Assembly (NCBI GenBank): GCA_021802555.1
Contig: JAJZRU010000005.1
Coordinates: 1 to 64,000, forward strand
Length of the DNA stretch: 64,000 nucleotides
Direction of reading: 5' to 3'
Source: Pseudomonadota bacterium
Lineage (GTDB): Bacteria > Pseudomonadota > Gammaproteobacteria > Burkholderiales > Thiobacillaceae
Shown here: positions 1-7,071 of the stretch, one piece after another
Numbering within the stretch: position 1 is the stretch's first letter
How the letters are laid out: every line of letters starts with the position of its first letter
Notes under the pieces: model-generated
Told to the model about the DNA's origin: nothing
The model's database searches: none
Seen by the model: the letters and a program-made list of their open reading frames with translations, nothing else
Position numbers and translations under genes: made by a program

Positions 1-119
1 AGCCAGCCGTGATCCACGGGCAGGCTGCGGCCGTGCAACCCGAAGTGCACGTCCGCTACCGCATCGGCGTCGATCGCCGTGGCGGCGGCATGATCGTCGT
101 ATAGCCAGCCGATTTCTAT
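1..119 (-). CDS. Possible Cas6/Cmx6-like protein, N-terminal fragment
   Basis: An open frame on the minus strand runs off the left edge of the window. Its visible part reads ...ADVHFGLHGRSLPVDHGWL, and the LPxDHGxxL block resembles the N-terminus of the stand-alone Cas6/Cmx6 family named from type I-MYXAN systems (recalled, not searched). The frame is open upstream into the neighbouring gene. No ATG lies in it; a GTG at 48-50 is the first conventional start seen, so the true start is unresolved. Only about 40 codons are visible and no CRISPR repeat is in the window, so the assignment is tentative. Residues needed for RNA cleavage would lie outside the window. Confidence 0.4.
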   Translation of the reverse strand, partial: MEIGWLYDDHAAATAIDADAVADVHFGLHGRSLPVDHGW

Positions 120-358
120 TCTCCCGACGGTTTGCCCAGCGGCTGGGCATTGGCCCAGTCCAGCATGGCCTGCCCCCACAGCCGCGCGGTGTCCGCATCG
201 ATGTCGAATATGGTGAAGCGCTTCGCCTCCCGTATTCGAATGCGCAAGGTTACGTAATCGGCGCGGTGCTCGACATGAAGCAGCTCGATCTCCTGGCGAT
301 AAGGCGAGGCGGTGAGCTTGGCGAGGTTTTTGATGTTCAATTCATCCATAATGGGCAT
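116..358 (-). CDS. Small conserved hypothetical protein (about 80 aa)
   Basis: This short leftward gene is divergent from dsrA. I chose the start at 358 (MPIMDEL...); a second ATG at 349 would give 77 residues, and the longer open frame upstream has no family-like sequence. The protein is soluble, with no signal peptide. It has an alternating polar/hydrophobic segment around residues 25-50 (YVTLRIRIREAKRFTIFDID) ending in a tryptophan-containing helix (LDWA). This pattern resembles short uncharacterised proteins common in betaproteobacteria, possibly DUF6967, a match from memory only. No function can be assigned. Its stop overlaps the frame of the possible Cas6-like gene, suggesting co-transcription. 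Confidence 0.55.
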   Translation of the reverse strand: MPIMDELNIKNLAKLTASPYRQEIELLHVEHRADYVTLRIRIREAKRFTIFDIDADTARLWGQAMLDWANAQPLGKPSGE

Positions 359-463
359 TTTAATATTTTGTGTAGAATGTTGTCCCGTTCCACGTCGCGC
401 CTGGGCGTCGTGCCGGCGGGGCCAAGAGTGTCGCATCCTCGGCGGGCATCGTTCACCGCCCAC

Positions 464-679
464 AAGGGGGGTGGCGGATAACCCAAATGGGTAGGTTTTT
501 CCTACCCATGCAGATAGTGGCTGCTGACGCGCGCGAGGGCTAAGATTCCAGGACGACTTGGGTCATGGGCTTGGTGTTCGCTGCCCCGAATGTCCGGCGG
601 CGATACCGCCGGAGCCCGCTTCGGATTTTTTGATACTGCCCAAAGTTGGGGAAACCCATTAATTCATTGGAGAGTGACA
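464..679 (+). promoter_or_regulatory. dsr operon leader with two hairpins
   Basis: This 216-base region precedes dsrA. A perfect 9-bp inverted repeat (ATGGGTAGG / CCTACCCAT, loop TTTTT) lies at 487-509. A second perfect 8-bp hairpin (TCCGGCGG / CCGCCGGA) lies at 593-613 and is followed about 12 bases later by a T-run at 625-630. The first could be an operator or the end of an upstream transcript; the second looks like a leader attenuator. TAAGAT at 541-546 is a possible -10 element, but no convincing -35 was found. The dsrA ribosome binding site GGAGAG is at 669-674. Confidence 0.5.
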
Positions 680-1981
680 ATGGCTAAAAAAATGCACGAC
701 ACCCCCATGCTGGATCAGCTGGAAAGCGGCCCTTGGCCCAGCTTTGTGACTGGTCTCAAGCGTCTGGCCAAAGACAACGACATGACGGTTGATCTGCTGG
801 GTCAGTTGGAAGCCTCTTACCGGGACACCAAGGGTTACTGGAAGGGCGGTACGGTGGGCGTGTTTGGCTATGGCGGCGGCGTCATTCCCCGTTTCACCGA
901 ACTCAAAGATGAAAGCGGCAAGCCCGTCTACCCTGAGGCTGCCGAGTTCCATACCCTGCGCGTGCAGCCGCCGGCCGGTATGCACTACGACACCAAGACC
1001 CTGCGCTGGATGGCGGATGTTTGGGAAAAATACGGCTCCGGTCTGATCGCCTTCCATGGCCAGTCCGGCGACATCATGTTCCAAGGCATCAAGACCGAAA
1101 ATGTCCAGCCTGCCTTTGACGAACTTAACGAAGCTGGTTTCGATCTCGGTGGTGCCGGCCCCGCCCTGCGCACCTCCATGTCCTGCGTCGGCGCCGCGCG
1201 CTGCGAGCTGTCCTGTTTCGACGAAGCCCGGGCGCTCCGTACCGTCATCAATAACAACTTGGACGACATGCACCGTCCGGCGCTGCCCTACAAGTTCAAG
1301 TTCAAGTTCTCTGGCTGTGGCAACGACTGCGTGAACTCCATCCAGCGTTCCGACATGGCCACGATCGGCACCTGGCGCGATAACATCCAGGTCAACAATG
1401 ATCTGGTGCAGGCCTACTACAAGAATCACGGCATGACCGACCTTGTCAACGACGTGGTGTCAATGTGCCCGACCCGTGCCATCAGCGTGGTGAAGAAGGC
1501 CGACGTTAAGGCTGGGGAGCACACTTCCGTTGCCGATCTGGGTGATGGCAATGCCATGTGCATCGACAACAAGAATTGCGTGCGCTGCATGCATTGCTTG
1601 AACGTGATCCCTGGCGGTCTGTTGCCCGGCAAGGACAAAGGCGTGACCATCCTGGTCGGTGGGAAGGGCGTGCTGAAGATCGGCGCGACCATGGGCACCG
1701 TGGTGATTCCGTTCATGAAGCTGGAGTCCGACGAGGATTTCGAGAAGCTGAACGATCTGGCCCGCAACATGCTCGACTTCTTCGCGGAGAACGCGCTGGA
1801 GCACGAGCGTACCGGCGAGATGATCGATCGCATCGGCCTGGTGAATTTCCTGGACGGCATCGGCCTTGAGATCGATCCGAACATGATTATCCATCCGCGC
1901 ATGAACCCCTATGTCCGTACCGACGGCTGGGACGAAGAGGTTGCCAAGGCCGAGGAGCGCAAGAACGCGGCTGCGGCTTAA
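680..1981 (+). CDS. dsrA: Reverse-type dissimilatory sulfite reductase alpha subunit DsrA
   Basis: Alpha subunit of the cytoplasmic siroheme enzyme that, in sulfur oxidisers, oxidises DsrC-bound sulfane sulfur to sulfite. The 433-residue protein carries the siroheme-[4Fe-4S] cysteines as C169-x5-C175 and C213-x3-C217 (in SGCGNDC). An inserted ferredoxin domain has C263, C300, C303 and C306. The start at 680 is preceded by GGAGAG; an upstream in-frame extension to 590 lacks family-like sequence and was rejected. Length is close to the family norm (about 420). The DsrEFH and DsrL genes downstream argue for the oxidative direction. First gene of the dsr operon. Confidence 0.98.
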   Translation: MAKKMHDTPMLDQLESGPWPSFVTGLKRLAKDNDMTVDLLGQLEASYRDTKGYWKGGTVGVFGYGGGVIPRFTELKDESGKPVYPEAAEFHTLRVQPPAGMHYDTKTLRWMADVWEKYGSGLIAFHGQSGDIMFQGIKTENVQPAFDELNEAGFDLGGAGPALRTSMSCVGAARCELSCFDEARALRTVINNNLDDMHRPALPYKFKFKFSGCGNDCVNSIQRSDMATIGTWRDNIQVNNDLVQAYYKNHGMTDLVNDVVSMCPTRAISVVKKADVKAGEHTSVADLGDGNAMCIDNKNCVRCMHCLNVIPGGLLPGKDKGVTILVGGKGVLKIGATMGTVVIPFMKLESDEDFEKLNDLARNMLDFFAENALEHERTGEMIDRIGLVNFLDGIGLEIDPNMIIHPRMNPYVRTDGWDEEVAKAEERKNAAAA

Positions 1982-2017
1982 TAAGTCTTTGGGCGGTTTT
2001 AGAAGTTAGCAGCATGC

Positions 2018-2048
2018 GACGGGCCGTGAGGCCCGTCCTTTCAGGTTG
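2018..2048 (+). terminator. Intercistronic hairpin between dsrA and dsrB
   Basis: A perfect 8-bp stem GACGGGCC / GGCCCGTC with a GTGA tetraloop (2018-2037) is followed by a pyrimidine-rich tract and TTGTTT. Because dsrB follows 32 bases later in the same operon, this is more likely a processing or mRNA-stability hairpin, or a weak attenuator, than a true terminator. Confidence 0.5.
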
Positions 2049-2068
2049 TTTATTCGGAGAAACCAATA

Positions 2069-3139
2069 ATGGCTGGACCACGTCATCCCATCGAAAGCGG
2101 CGCCCCAGATCCGATGCCCCTCATGCATCCCGTAATGAAGAAAAATTACGGCAAGTGGGTCTTCCATTCCCATCCCAAGCCGGGTGTGCTTTATCACCGC
2201 GCGGAAAGCGGCGACGAAATCTGGACCGTCAAGGCCGGCACGCAGCGTCAGATGGACGTCTATACCATCCGTGAGTTGTGCGACATCGCGGACAAATATG
2301 GCGAGGGCCATGTGCGCTTTACGGCGCGCTCCAACATCGAATACATGGTGGCCGACCAATCCAAGGTGGAGCCGCTTATCAAGGCGCTCACCGATGCGGG
2401 CTACCCCGTGGGAGGCACCGCCAATTCCGTGTCGATGATCGCTCACACCCAGGGCTTCCTGCATTGCGACATTCCTGGCACGGATGCTTCCGGCGTGGTG
2501 AAGGCCCTGATGGACGAGCTGTACGAAGAGTTCGTCAAGTGCGAGATGCCGAACCGGGTTAAGCTTTCGACCTCCTGCTGCGAAATTAACTGCGGCGGCC
2601 AGGCCGATATCGCCATCATCATGCAGCACACCAAACCGCCGAAGATCAACCATGATCTGGTTGCCAACGTCTGCGAGCGTCCTGCTGTTGTTGCGCGCTG
2701 CCCGGTCGCGGCTATCCGTCCGGCGTTGGTTAATGGCAAACCTTCCCTGGAAGTGGACGAGAAAAAATGCATTTGCTGTGGCGCATGCTACCCGCCCTGC
2801 CCGCCCATGCAGATCAACGATCCCGAGCACTCCAAGATTGCCGTCTGGGTGGGTGGCAAAAACTCCAACGCCCGTTCTCGTCCCACCTTCCATAAGCTGG
2901 TGGCCGCGGGCCTGCCCAATAATGCACCACGCTGGCCCGAGGCAGCGGCGGTAGTGAAGAAGATTCTTGCCGTCTACAAGGCCGATGCCCGTCCGTGGGA
3001 GCGCATGGCCGACTGGATCGATCGTATCGGCTGGCCCCGCTTCTTCGAAAAAACTGGTCTGCCTTTCACTAAGTACCACATTGATGACTGGCGCGGACAT
3101 CGGGCTACGTTCAACGCCTCGAACCACATCCGTTTCTAA
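2069..3139 (+). CDS. dsrB: Reverse-type dissimilatory sulfite reductase beta subunit DsrB
   Basis: Beta subunit of the DsrA2B2 sulfite reductase. The 356-residue protein has a siroheme-domain cysteine block (STSCCEINCGG, about residues 168-177). It also has a C-terminal ferredoxin cluster, C234-x2-C237-x2-C240-x3-C244. The start ATG at 2069 follows a CGGAGA ribosome binding site. Size and domain order match DsrB of sulfur oxidisers. It follows dsrA after a hairpin-bearing 87-base gap and is followed by the sulfur-transfer genes dsrEFH. Confidence 0.98.
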   Translation: MAGPRHPIESGAPDPMPLMHPVMKKNYGKWVFHSHPKPGVLYHRAESGDEIWTVKAGTQRQMDVYTIRELCDIADKYGEGHVRFTARSNIEYMVADQSKVEPLIKALTDAGYPVGGTANSVSMIAHTQGFLHCDIPGTDASGVVKALMDELYEEFVKCEMPNRVKLSTSCCEINCGGQADIAIIMQHTKPPKINHDLVANVCERPAVVARCPVAAIRPALVNGKPSLEVDEKKCICCGACYPPCPPMQINDPEHSKIAVWVGGKNSNARSRPTFHKLVAAGLPNNAPRWPEAAAVVKKILAVYKADARPWERMADWIDRIGWPRFFEKTGLPFTKYHIDDWRGHRATFNASNHIRF

Positions 3140-3155
3140 GGCATAATCCCGGTTG

Positions 3156-3180
3156 GGCCGCTGGCGAAATGCCGGCGGCC
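3156..3180 (+). terminator. Hairpin between dsrB and dsrE
   Basis: A 10-bp stem with one G-U pair (GGCCGCTGGC / GCCGGCGGCC, loop GAAAT) is followed by GAACATTTT. It lies in a short gap inside the operon and is probably an intercistronic stability or attenuation element rather than a full stop. Confidence 0.45.
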
Positions 3181-3218
3181 GAACATTTTAAAGCCACTAC
3201 AGGGAGCATGGGTTTGGC

Positions 3219-3611
3219 ATGAAGTTCGCCATCATGATCAATGAGGGTCCCTATACCCACCAGGCCGCCGATTCCGCGTATCTGTTTGCGCGCGCGGTGC
3301 TGGCCAAGGGGCACGAAGTGACCCGGGTTTTTTTCTATCACGACGGCGTCAATAACGCGACCCGTCTTACCGTCCCGCCTGCTGACGATCGTCACATCGT
3401 CAATCGCTGGAGCGAGTTGGCCAAGGCCCATGATCTCGATCTGGTGGTCTGCATCGCTGCGGCCCAGCGCCGGGGGCTCATGGATGAAAACGAGGCCAAG
3501 CGCCAGGGCAAGGACGCCAACAACATCGCTCCGGGCTTCCGCATTTCCGGGCTGGGGCAACTGGTCGAGGCGGGCATACAGTCCGACCGCCTGGTGGTCT
3601 TTGGCGACTGA
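3219..3611 (+). CDS. dsrE: Sulfur carrier DsrE
   Basis: Subunit of the cytoplasmic DsrE2F2H2 sulfurtransferase, which passes sulfane sulfur to DsrC. The 130-residue protein has the catalytic cysteine exactly at Cys78 (LDLVVCIAAAQRRG), the position known for the active DsrE subunit of Allochromatium. The presence of DsrEFH is a marker of oxidative Dsr systems. The start is preceded by GGGAG about 10 bases upstream. dsrF follows after 23 bases. Confidence 0.96.
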   Translation: MKFAIMINEGPYTHQAADSAYLFARAVLAKGHEVTRVFFYHDGVNNATRLTVPPADDRHIVNRWSELAKAHDLDLVVCIAAAQRRGLMDENEAKRQGKDANNIAPGFRISGLGQLVEAGIQSDRLVVFGD

Positions 3612-3634
3612 AGCGGCAAGCATTCGGAGAGCAT

Positions 3635-4027
3635 ATGTCTGAAGAAATGGATATGGACGAAGGCGGCACGGTCAAGAAATTCATGTTCGTGAACCGCAAG
3701 GCGCCTTACGGCACCATCTACGCGCTGGAAGGCCTGGAGGTGGTGCTGATCAGCGCGGCATTCGACCAGGATGTGAGTCTGGCGTTCCTCGACGACGGCG
3801 TGTACGAACTGGTCAAGGGACAAAACACCAAGGCCGTGGAGATGAAGAATTTCTCTTCGACCTATCGCGCCCTGGAGGGGTACGACATCGAAAAGCTCTA
3901 TGTGGAGCGCGAGTCGCTCGAAGTGCGGGGCTTGAACGAAGACGACCTGCTGGTGGATGTGCAGGTGCTGTCCGCGGCCGAGATGGGCGAGATGATGGCC
4001 GCGCAGGATGTGGTCATCAGCTTCTAG
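3635..4027 (+). CDS. dsrF: DsrF subunit of the DsrEFH sulfurtransferase
   Basis: A 130-residue member of the DsrE/F family. It contains no cysteine, in agreement with DsrF being the structural rather than sulfur-carrying subunit. The central region (ALEGLEVVLISAAFDQDVSLAFLDDGVYEL) has the typical DsrF/TusC sequence. The start at 3635 follows a GGAGAG site. It sits between dsrE and dsrH with short gaps, so the three subunits are probably translated from one message. Confidence 0.95.
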   Translation: MSEEMDMDEGGTVKKFMFVNRKAPYGTIYALEGLEVVLISAAFDQDVSLAFLDDGVYELVKGQNTKAVEMKNFSSTYRALEGYDIEKLYVERESLEVRGLNEDDLLVDVQVLSAAEMGEMMAAQDVVISF

Positions 4028-4035
4028 GAATCGAC

Positions 4036-4341
4036 ATGCTGCATATCATCAATAAATCCCCTTTCGAGAACAACAGTCTGGCCAGTTGCCTGCGGGTGGC
4101 GGGTGCGGCCAAAGATCATGCCATCCTCTTCATCGAGGATGGCGTGTACGGTGCCACGCAAGGTACCGCTGTAGAAAAGAGTGTCCGCGACGCCATGGCT
4201 AACATGGCCGTTTATGCCCTCAATCCCGATCTGGAAGCGCGCGGCGTCCAGGGCCGGGTGATGAATGGCGTGAAACTGGTCGATTATGACGGCTTTGTGG
4301 ATCTGGTGGCTGAGCACGACAACGTGCAATCCTGGTTGTGA
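4036..4341 (+). CDS. dsrH: DsrH subunit of the DsrEFH sulfurtransferase
   Basis: A 101-residue protein of the DsrH/TusB family and third subunit of the sulfur-relay hexamer. Its single N-terminal cysteine, Cys18 (NNSLASCLRVAG), corresponds to the conserved DsrH cysteine near position 20. The gene starts 9 bases after dsrF and ends 21 bases before dsrC, its functional partner. No signal peptide or membrane segment is present. Confidence 0.94.
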   Translation: MLHIINKSPFENNSLASCLRVAGAAKDHAILFIEDGVYGATQGTAVEKSVRDAMANMAVYALNPDLEARGVQGRVMNGVKLVDYDGFVDLVAEHDNVQSWL

Positions 4342-4362
4342 TTTTTTTGCAAGGAGTTAACC

Positions 4363-4695
4363 ATGGCTTTGGAAGTCAACGGCAAAACCTATGAAACCGA
4401 CGAAGAAGGTTTCCTGCTGAACCTGAACGAGTGGAATGAAGATGTGGCCAAGGCGCTTGCCCAGGGCGAAAACATCGATATGACGGAAAACCACTGGGAA
4501 GTGATCAATTTCCTGCGTGACTACTACAACGAGTACCAGATTGCGCCGGCCGTCCGCGTGCTGACCAAGGCGATTGGCAAGAAGCTCGGGCCGGAAAAGG
4601 GCAACAGCAAGTATCTGTACGACCTGTTTCCCTTCGGGCCCGGCAAGCAGGCTTGCAAGATTGCCGGCCTGCCCAAGCCGACCGGCTGCATTTAA
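4363..4695 (+). CDS. dsrC: Sulfur carrier protein DsrC
   Basis: Small cytoplasmic carrier on which sulfur is presented to DsrAB and whose trisulfide or persulfide is handled by DsrMKJOP. The 110-residue protein ends in the flexible arm GKQACKIAGLPKPTGCI, with the two redox cysteines of bona fide DsrC: C98 and the penultimate C109, ten residues apart. A strong AAGGAG site precedes the start. A large hairpin directly downstream (4703-4742) may raise the abundance of this message relative to the rest of the operon. Confidence 0.98.
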   Translation: MALEVNGKTYETDEEGFLLNLNEWNEDVAKALAQGENIDMTENHWEVINFLRDYYNEYQIAPAVRVLTKAIGKKLGPEKGNSKYLYDLFPFGPGKQACKIAGLPKPTGCI

Positions 4696-4702
4696 ACCTT
4701 CG

Positions 4703-4742
4703 GGAAAGGCGGCGGGGCTCGCGTCCTGCCGCCGGGCTTTCC
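4703..4742 (+). terminator. Large hairpin between dsrC and dsrM
   Basis: An inner stem GGCGGCGGG / CCTGCCGCC (4708-4716 with 4725-4733) is flanked by outer arms GGAAAG / CTTTCC, making a long hairpin directly after the dsrC stop. There is no T-run. Since dsrM follows in the same direction, it is best read as a 3' stability element or partial terminator that would favour dsrC expression. Confidence 0.55.
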
Positions 4743-4756
4743 AACCTTAGAGTGGC

Positions 4757-5491
4757 ATGAGTATGTCGGGTCTGACTCTGCTTTACGCGCTGCTGTTCTA
4801 TCTGGCGACACTGCTGTTTCTGGTGGGCGTGGGCTACAGGGTTTATCTCTATAGCCGCACCCCCGCGCCCTTGAAGATTCCCACCACGCCGGCACCGACG
4901 ACGGGCGCGGGCGTGGTTATGCGCATGGCGCGCGAGCTGGTGCTGTTCGAAAGCCTGTTCAAGTCCAACAAGTGGATCTGGATTTTCGGCTGGATGTTTC
5001 ACTTCGGACTTTTCCTCGTGCTGGCCCGGCATTTGCGTTATTTCACCCAGCCGGTCTGGGGCTGGGTGGTGCTGATTCAACCCTTTGGAAAATACGCTTC
5101 CTTTCTCATGGTGGCCGGACTCGCGGGCCTTTGGGCGCGGCGCTTTCTGGTGGATCGCGTGCGCTACATCTCCACCCCTTCCGACCACCTCATGCTTGCC
5201 TTGTTGCTGGGCATAGGGCTGTCGGGCATGTCCATGTCCTTTGTTGATCATACCGACATCATTTCGCTCAAGGCGTTCGTGCTCGGTCTGATGTATTTCG
5301 ACTGGCAGCCGCTGCCGGCGGACCCGCTGCTGCTCGCGCATTTATTCATGGTGGCGACACTGATGATCGTGTTCCCCATCAGCAAGTTGTTGCATGCGCC
5401 GGGGGTGTTCTTCAGCCCCACGCGGAATCAGATCGACAATCCGCGGGAAGTGCGCCATCTGGCGCCCTGGGCGGCGCAACTGGAAAAATAA
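4757..5491 (+). CDS. dsrM: DsrM, cytochrome b subunit of the DsrMKJOP complex
   Basis: Integral membrane subunit related to the NarI gamma subunit of nitrate reductase. It binds heme b and exchanges electrons with the quinone pool. The 244-residue protein has about five hydrophobic segments: residues 5-27, 70-90, 105-125, 145-165 and 190-215. Histidines such as H78, H165 and H196 are candidate heme ligands, from rough counting only. The start at 4757 was chosen; an in-frame ATG at 4763 is an alternative. It precedes dsrK by 16 bases. Confidence 0.93.
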   Translation: MSMSGLTLLYALLFYLATLLFLVGVGYRVYLYSRTPAPLKIPTTPAPTTGAGVVMRMARELVLFESLFKSNKWIWIFGWMFHFGLFLVLARHLRYFTQPVWGWVVLIQPFGKYASFLMVAGLAGLWARRFLVDRVRYISTPSDHLMLALLLGIGLSGMSMSFVDHTDIISLKAFVLGLMYFDWQPLPADPLLLAHLFMVATLMIVFPISKLLHAPGVFFSPTRNQIDNPREVRHLAPWAAQLEK

Positions 5492-5507
5492 TCGCGGAGT
5501 GTGAGAC

Positions 5508-7040
5508 GTGGCTGCAGCGGACTTTGAAGTTCCCAAGCTCAAGGGCTACATAGAGATCCCTTCCATACGGCCCGGCGCCATGCAGGGCATCAAATCCTTC
5601 CCGGCCAATGAGAAGATACAGGAAGGCCTGGGTTATCCCGGCAAGCTCGTAGACGGCTGGGAGCAAAAGGCCGTGAGCAAGATGGGCGAAATGCTCAGGA
5701 AGTACCGCTCCCTGCAGGTCTTCCTGGACGCCTGCGTGCATTGCGGCGCCTGCACCGACAAATGCCACTATTACTTGGGCACCAGCGATCCGAAAAACAT
5801 GCCGGTCGCGCGCCAGGATCTCCTGCGTCAGGTATACCGCCGCTACTTCACCCTCCCGGGCAAACTATTCCCCAAGCTGGTAGGTGCGCGCGACCTGTCC
5901 AAAGAAGTGCTGGACGACTGGTATAGCTATTACCACCAGTGCTCCGAATGTCGGCGTTGCTCCGTGTACTGCCCCTACGGCATCGACACGGCGGAAATCA
6001 CCATGGCGGCCCGCGAAATCATGGACAGCGTGGGCCTGGGCCAGAAATACACCAACGAAATCCTGGGCAAGGCGCAACGCATCGGCAACAACCTGGGCAT
6101 GCCCGGCCCCGCGCTGGAGGATACGCTGGCGGGCTTCGAGGAGGACGTCGAGGCCGATACCGGCGTCGCGGTGAAGTTCCCCATCGATGTCAAGGGCGCG
6201 GAAGTCCTCCTTGTCACCCCGTCGGCCGATTTCTTCGCCGAGCCCCACGTCGAAAGCCTCATCGGCTACGCCAAGGTCTTCCACGCCGCGGGTATCAGCT
6301 GGACGCTGTCTTCCCATGCTTCCGAGGCGGGCAATTTCGGCCTGTTCCAGGGCAGCTACGAAAACATGCGCAAGGTCGCCATGCGCATCCGCGATGCGGC
6401 TCTGGAATTGGGGGCCAAGCGCATCGTCGTGGGCGAGTGCGGCCACGCCTGGCGGGTGGCATACAGCTTCTGGAATACCCTCACCGGGGTGGGCGCCGGC
6501 GCCGACGACAAGTATGCGCAGATGCTGCAAAAGCAGCTGGACCACAGCTATCCGCAGCCCTCGCATATCTGCGAAGTCTCGCTGGATCTGGTCAAGCGCG
6601 GCGCCATCGTGCTGGACAAGGAGGCGAACGATCACCGCGTCGTCACGTTCCACGATTCCTGCAACGTCTCGCGCGGCTCGCGCATGGGCAACATTCCGGG
6701 CGGGCAGTTCATCATCCCGCGCGAGCTGATACGCTCCGCTGTGAACCGCTACCACGACATGGCGCCGGGCACGACGCATGAAGCGACCTTCTGCTGCGGC
6801 GGCGGCGGCGGGCTGCTGACCGACGACCTCATCGAAGTCCGCGTGAAAGGCGCTTCACCGCGCGCCAACGCGCTGAAGGACGTGGTCGACAACCACGGCG
6901 TCAATTTTCTCGCCCTGATTTGCGCGATCTGCAAATCGCAATTTACCAAGGTACTACCCTATTACGGCTTCGACATGAGCATGGTAGGCGGCGTACACCA
7001 GCTGGTGAGCACGGCGATCCGGCTGGGCGCCAAGGAATAA
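5508..7040 (+). CDS. dsrK: DsrK, iron-sulfur catalytic subunit of DsrMKJOP
   Basis: Cytoplasmic iron-sulfur protein related to heterodisulfide reductase HdrD and the presumed site of DsrC (trisulfide or disulfide) chemistry. The 510-residue protein has two [4Fe-4S] motifs, C76-x2-C79-x2-C82-x3-C86 and C145-x2-C148-x2-C151-x3-C155. A C-terminal CCG domain ends in CCGGGGG, which in HdrB/D proteins binds a special catalytic cluster. The start is GTG at 5508. It follows dsrM and precedes dsrL, the order seen in other sulfur-oxidising Dsr clusters. Confidence 0.96.
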   Translation: MAAADFEVPKLKGYIEIPSIRPGAMQGIKSFPANEKIQEGLGYPGKLVDGWEQKAVSKMGEMLRKYRSLQVFLDACVHCGACTDKCHYYLGTSDPKNMPVARQDLLRQVYRRYFTLPGKLFPKLVGARDLSKEVLDDWYSYYHQCSECRRCSVYCPYGIDTAEITMAAREIMDSVGLGQKYTNEILGKAQRIGNNLGMPGPALEDTLAGFEEDVEADTGVAVKFPIDVKGAEVLLVTPSADFFAEPHVESLIGYAKVFHAAGISWTLSSHASEAGNFGLFQGSYENMRKVAMRIRDAALELGAKRIVVGECGHAWRVAYSFWNTLTGVGAGADDKYAQMLQKQLDHSYPQPSHICEVSLDLVKRGAIVLDKEANDHRVVTFHDSCNVSRGSRMGNIPGGQFIIPRELIRSAVNRYHDMAPGTTHEATFCCGGGGGLLTDDLIEVRVKGASPRANALKDVVDNHGVNFLALICAICKSQFTKVLPYYGFDMSMVGGVHQLVSTAIRLGAKE

Positions 7041-7071
7041 TTTTACTGAAACCTCATTCAGGAGAACTGCG

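Noticed and set aside
590-679. N-terminal extension of DsrA to 590
   Set aside because: Not family-like, overlaps the leader hairpin, and a good ribosome binding site precedes 680.
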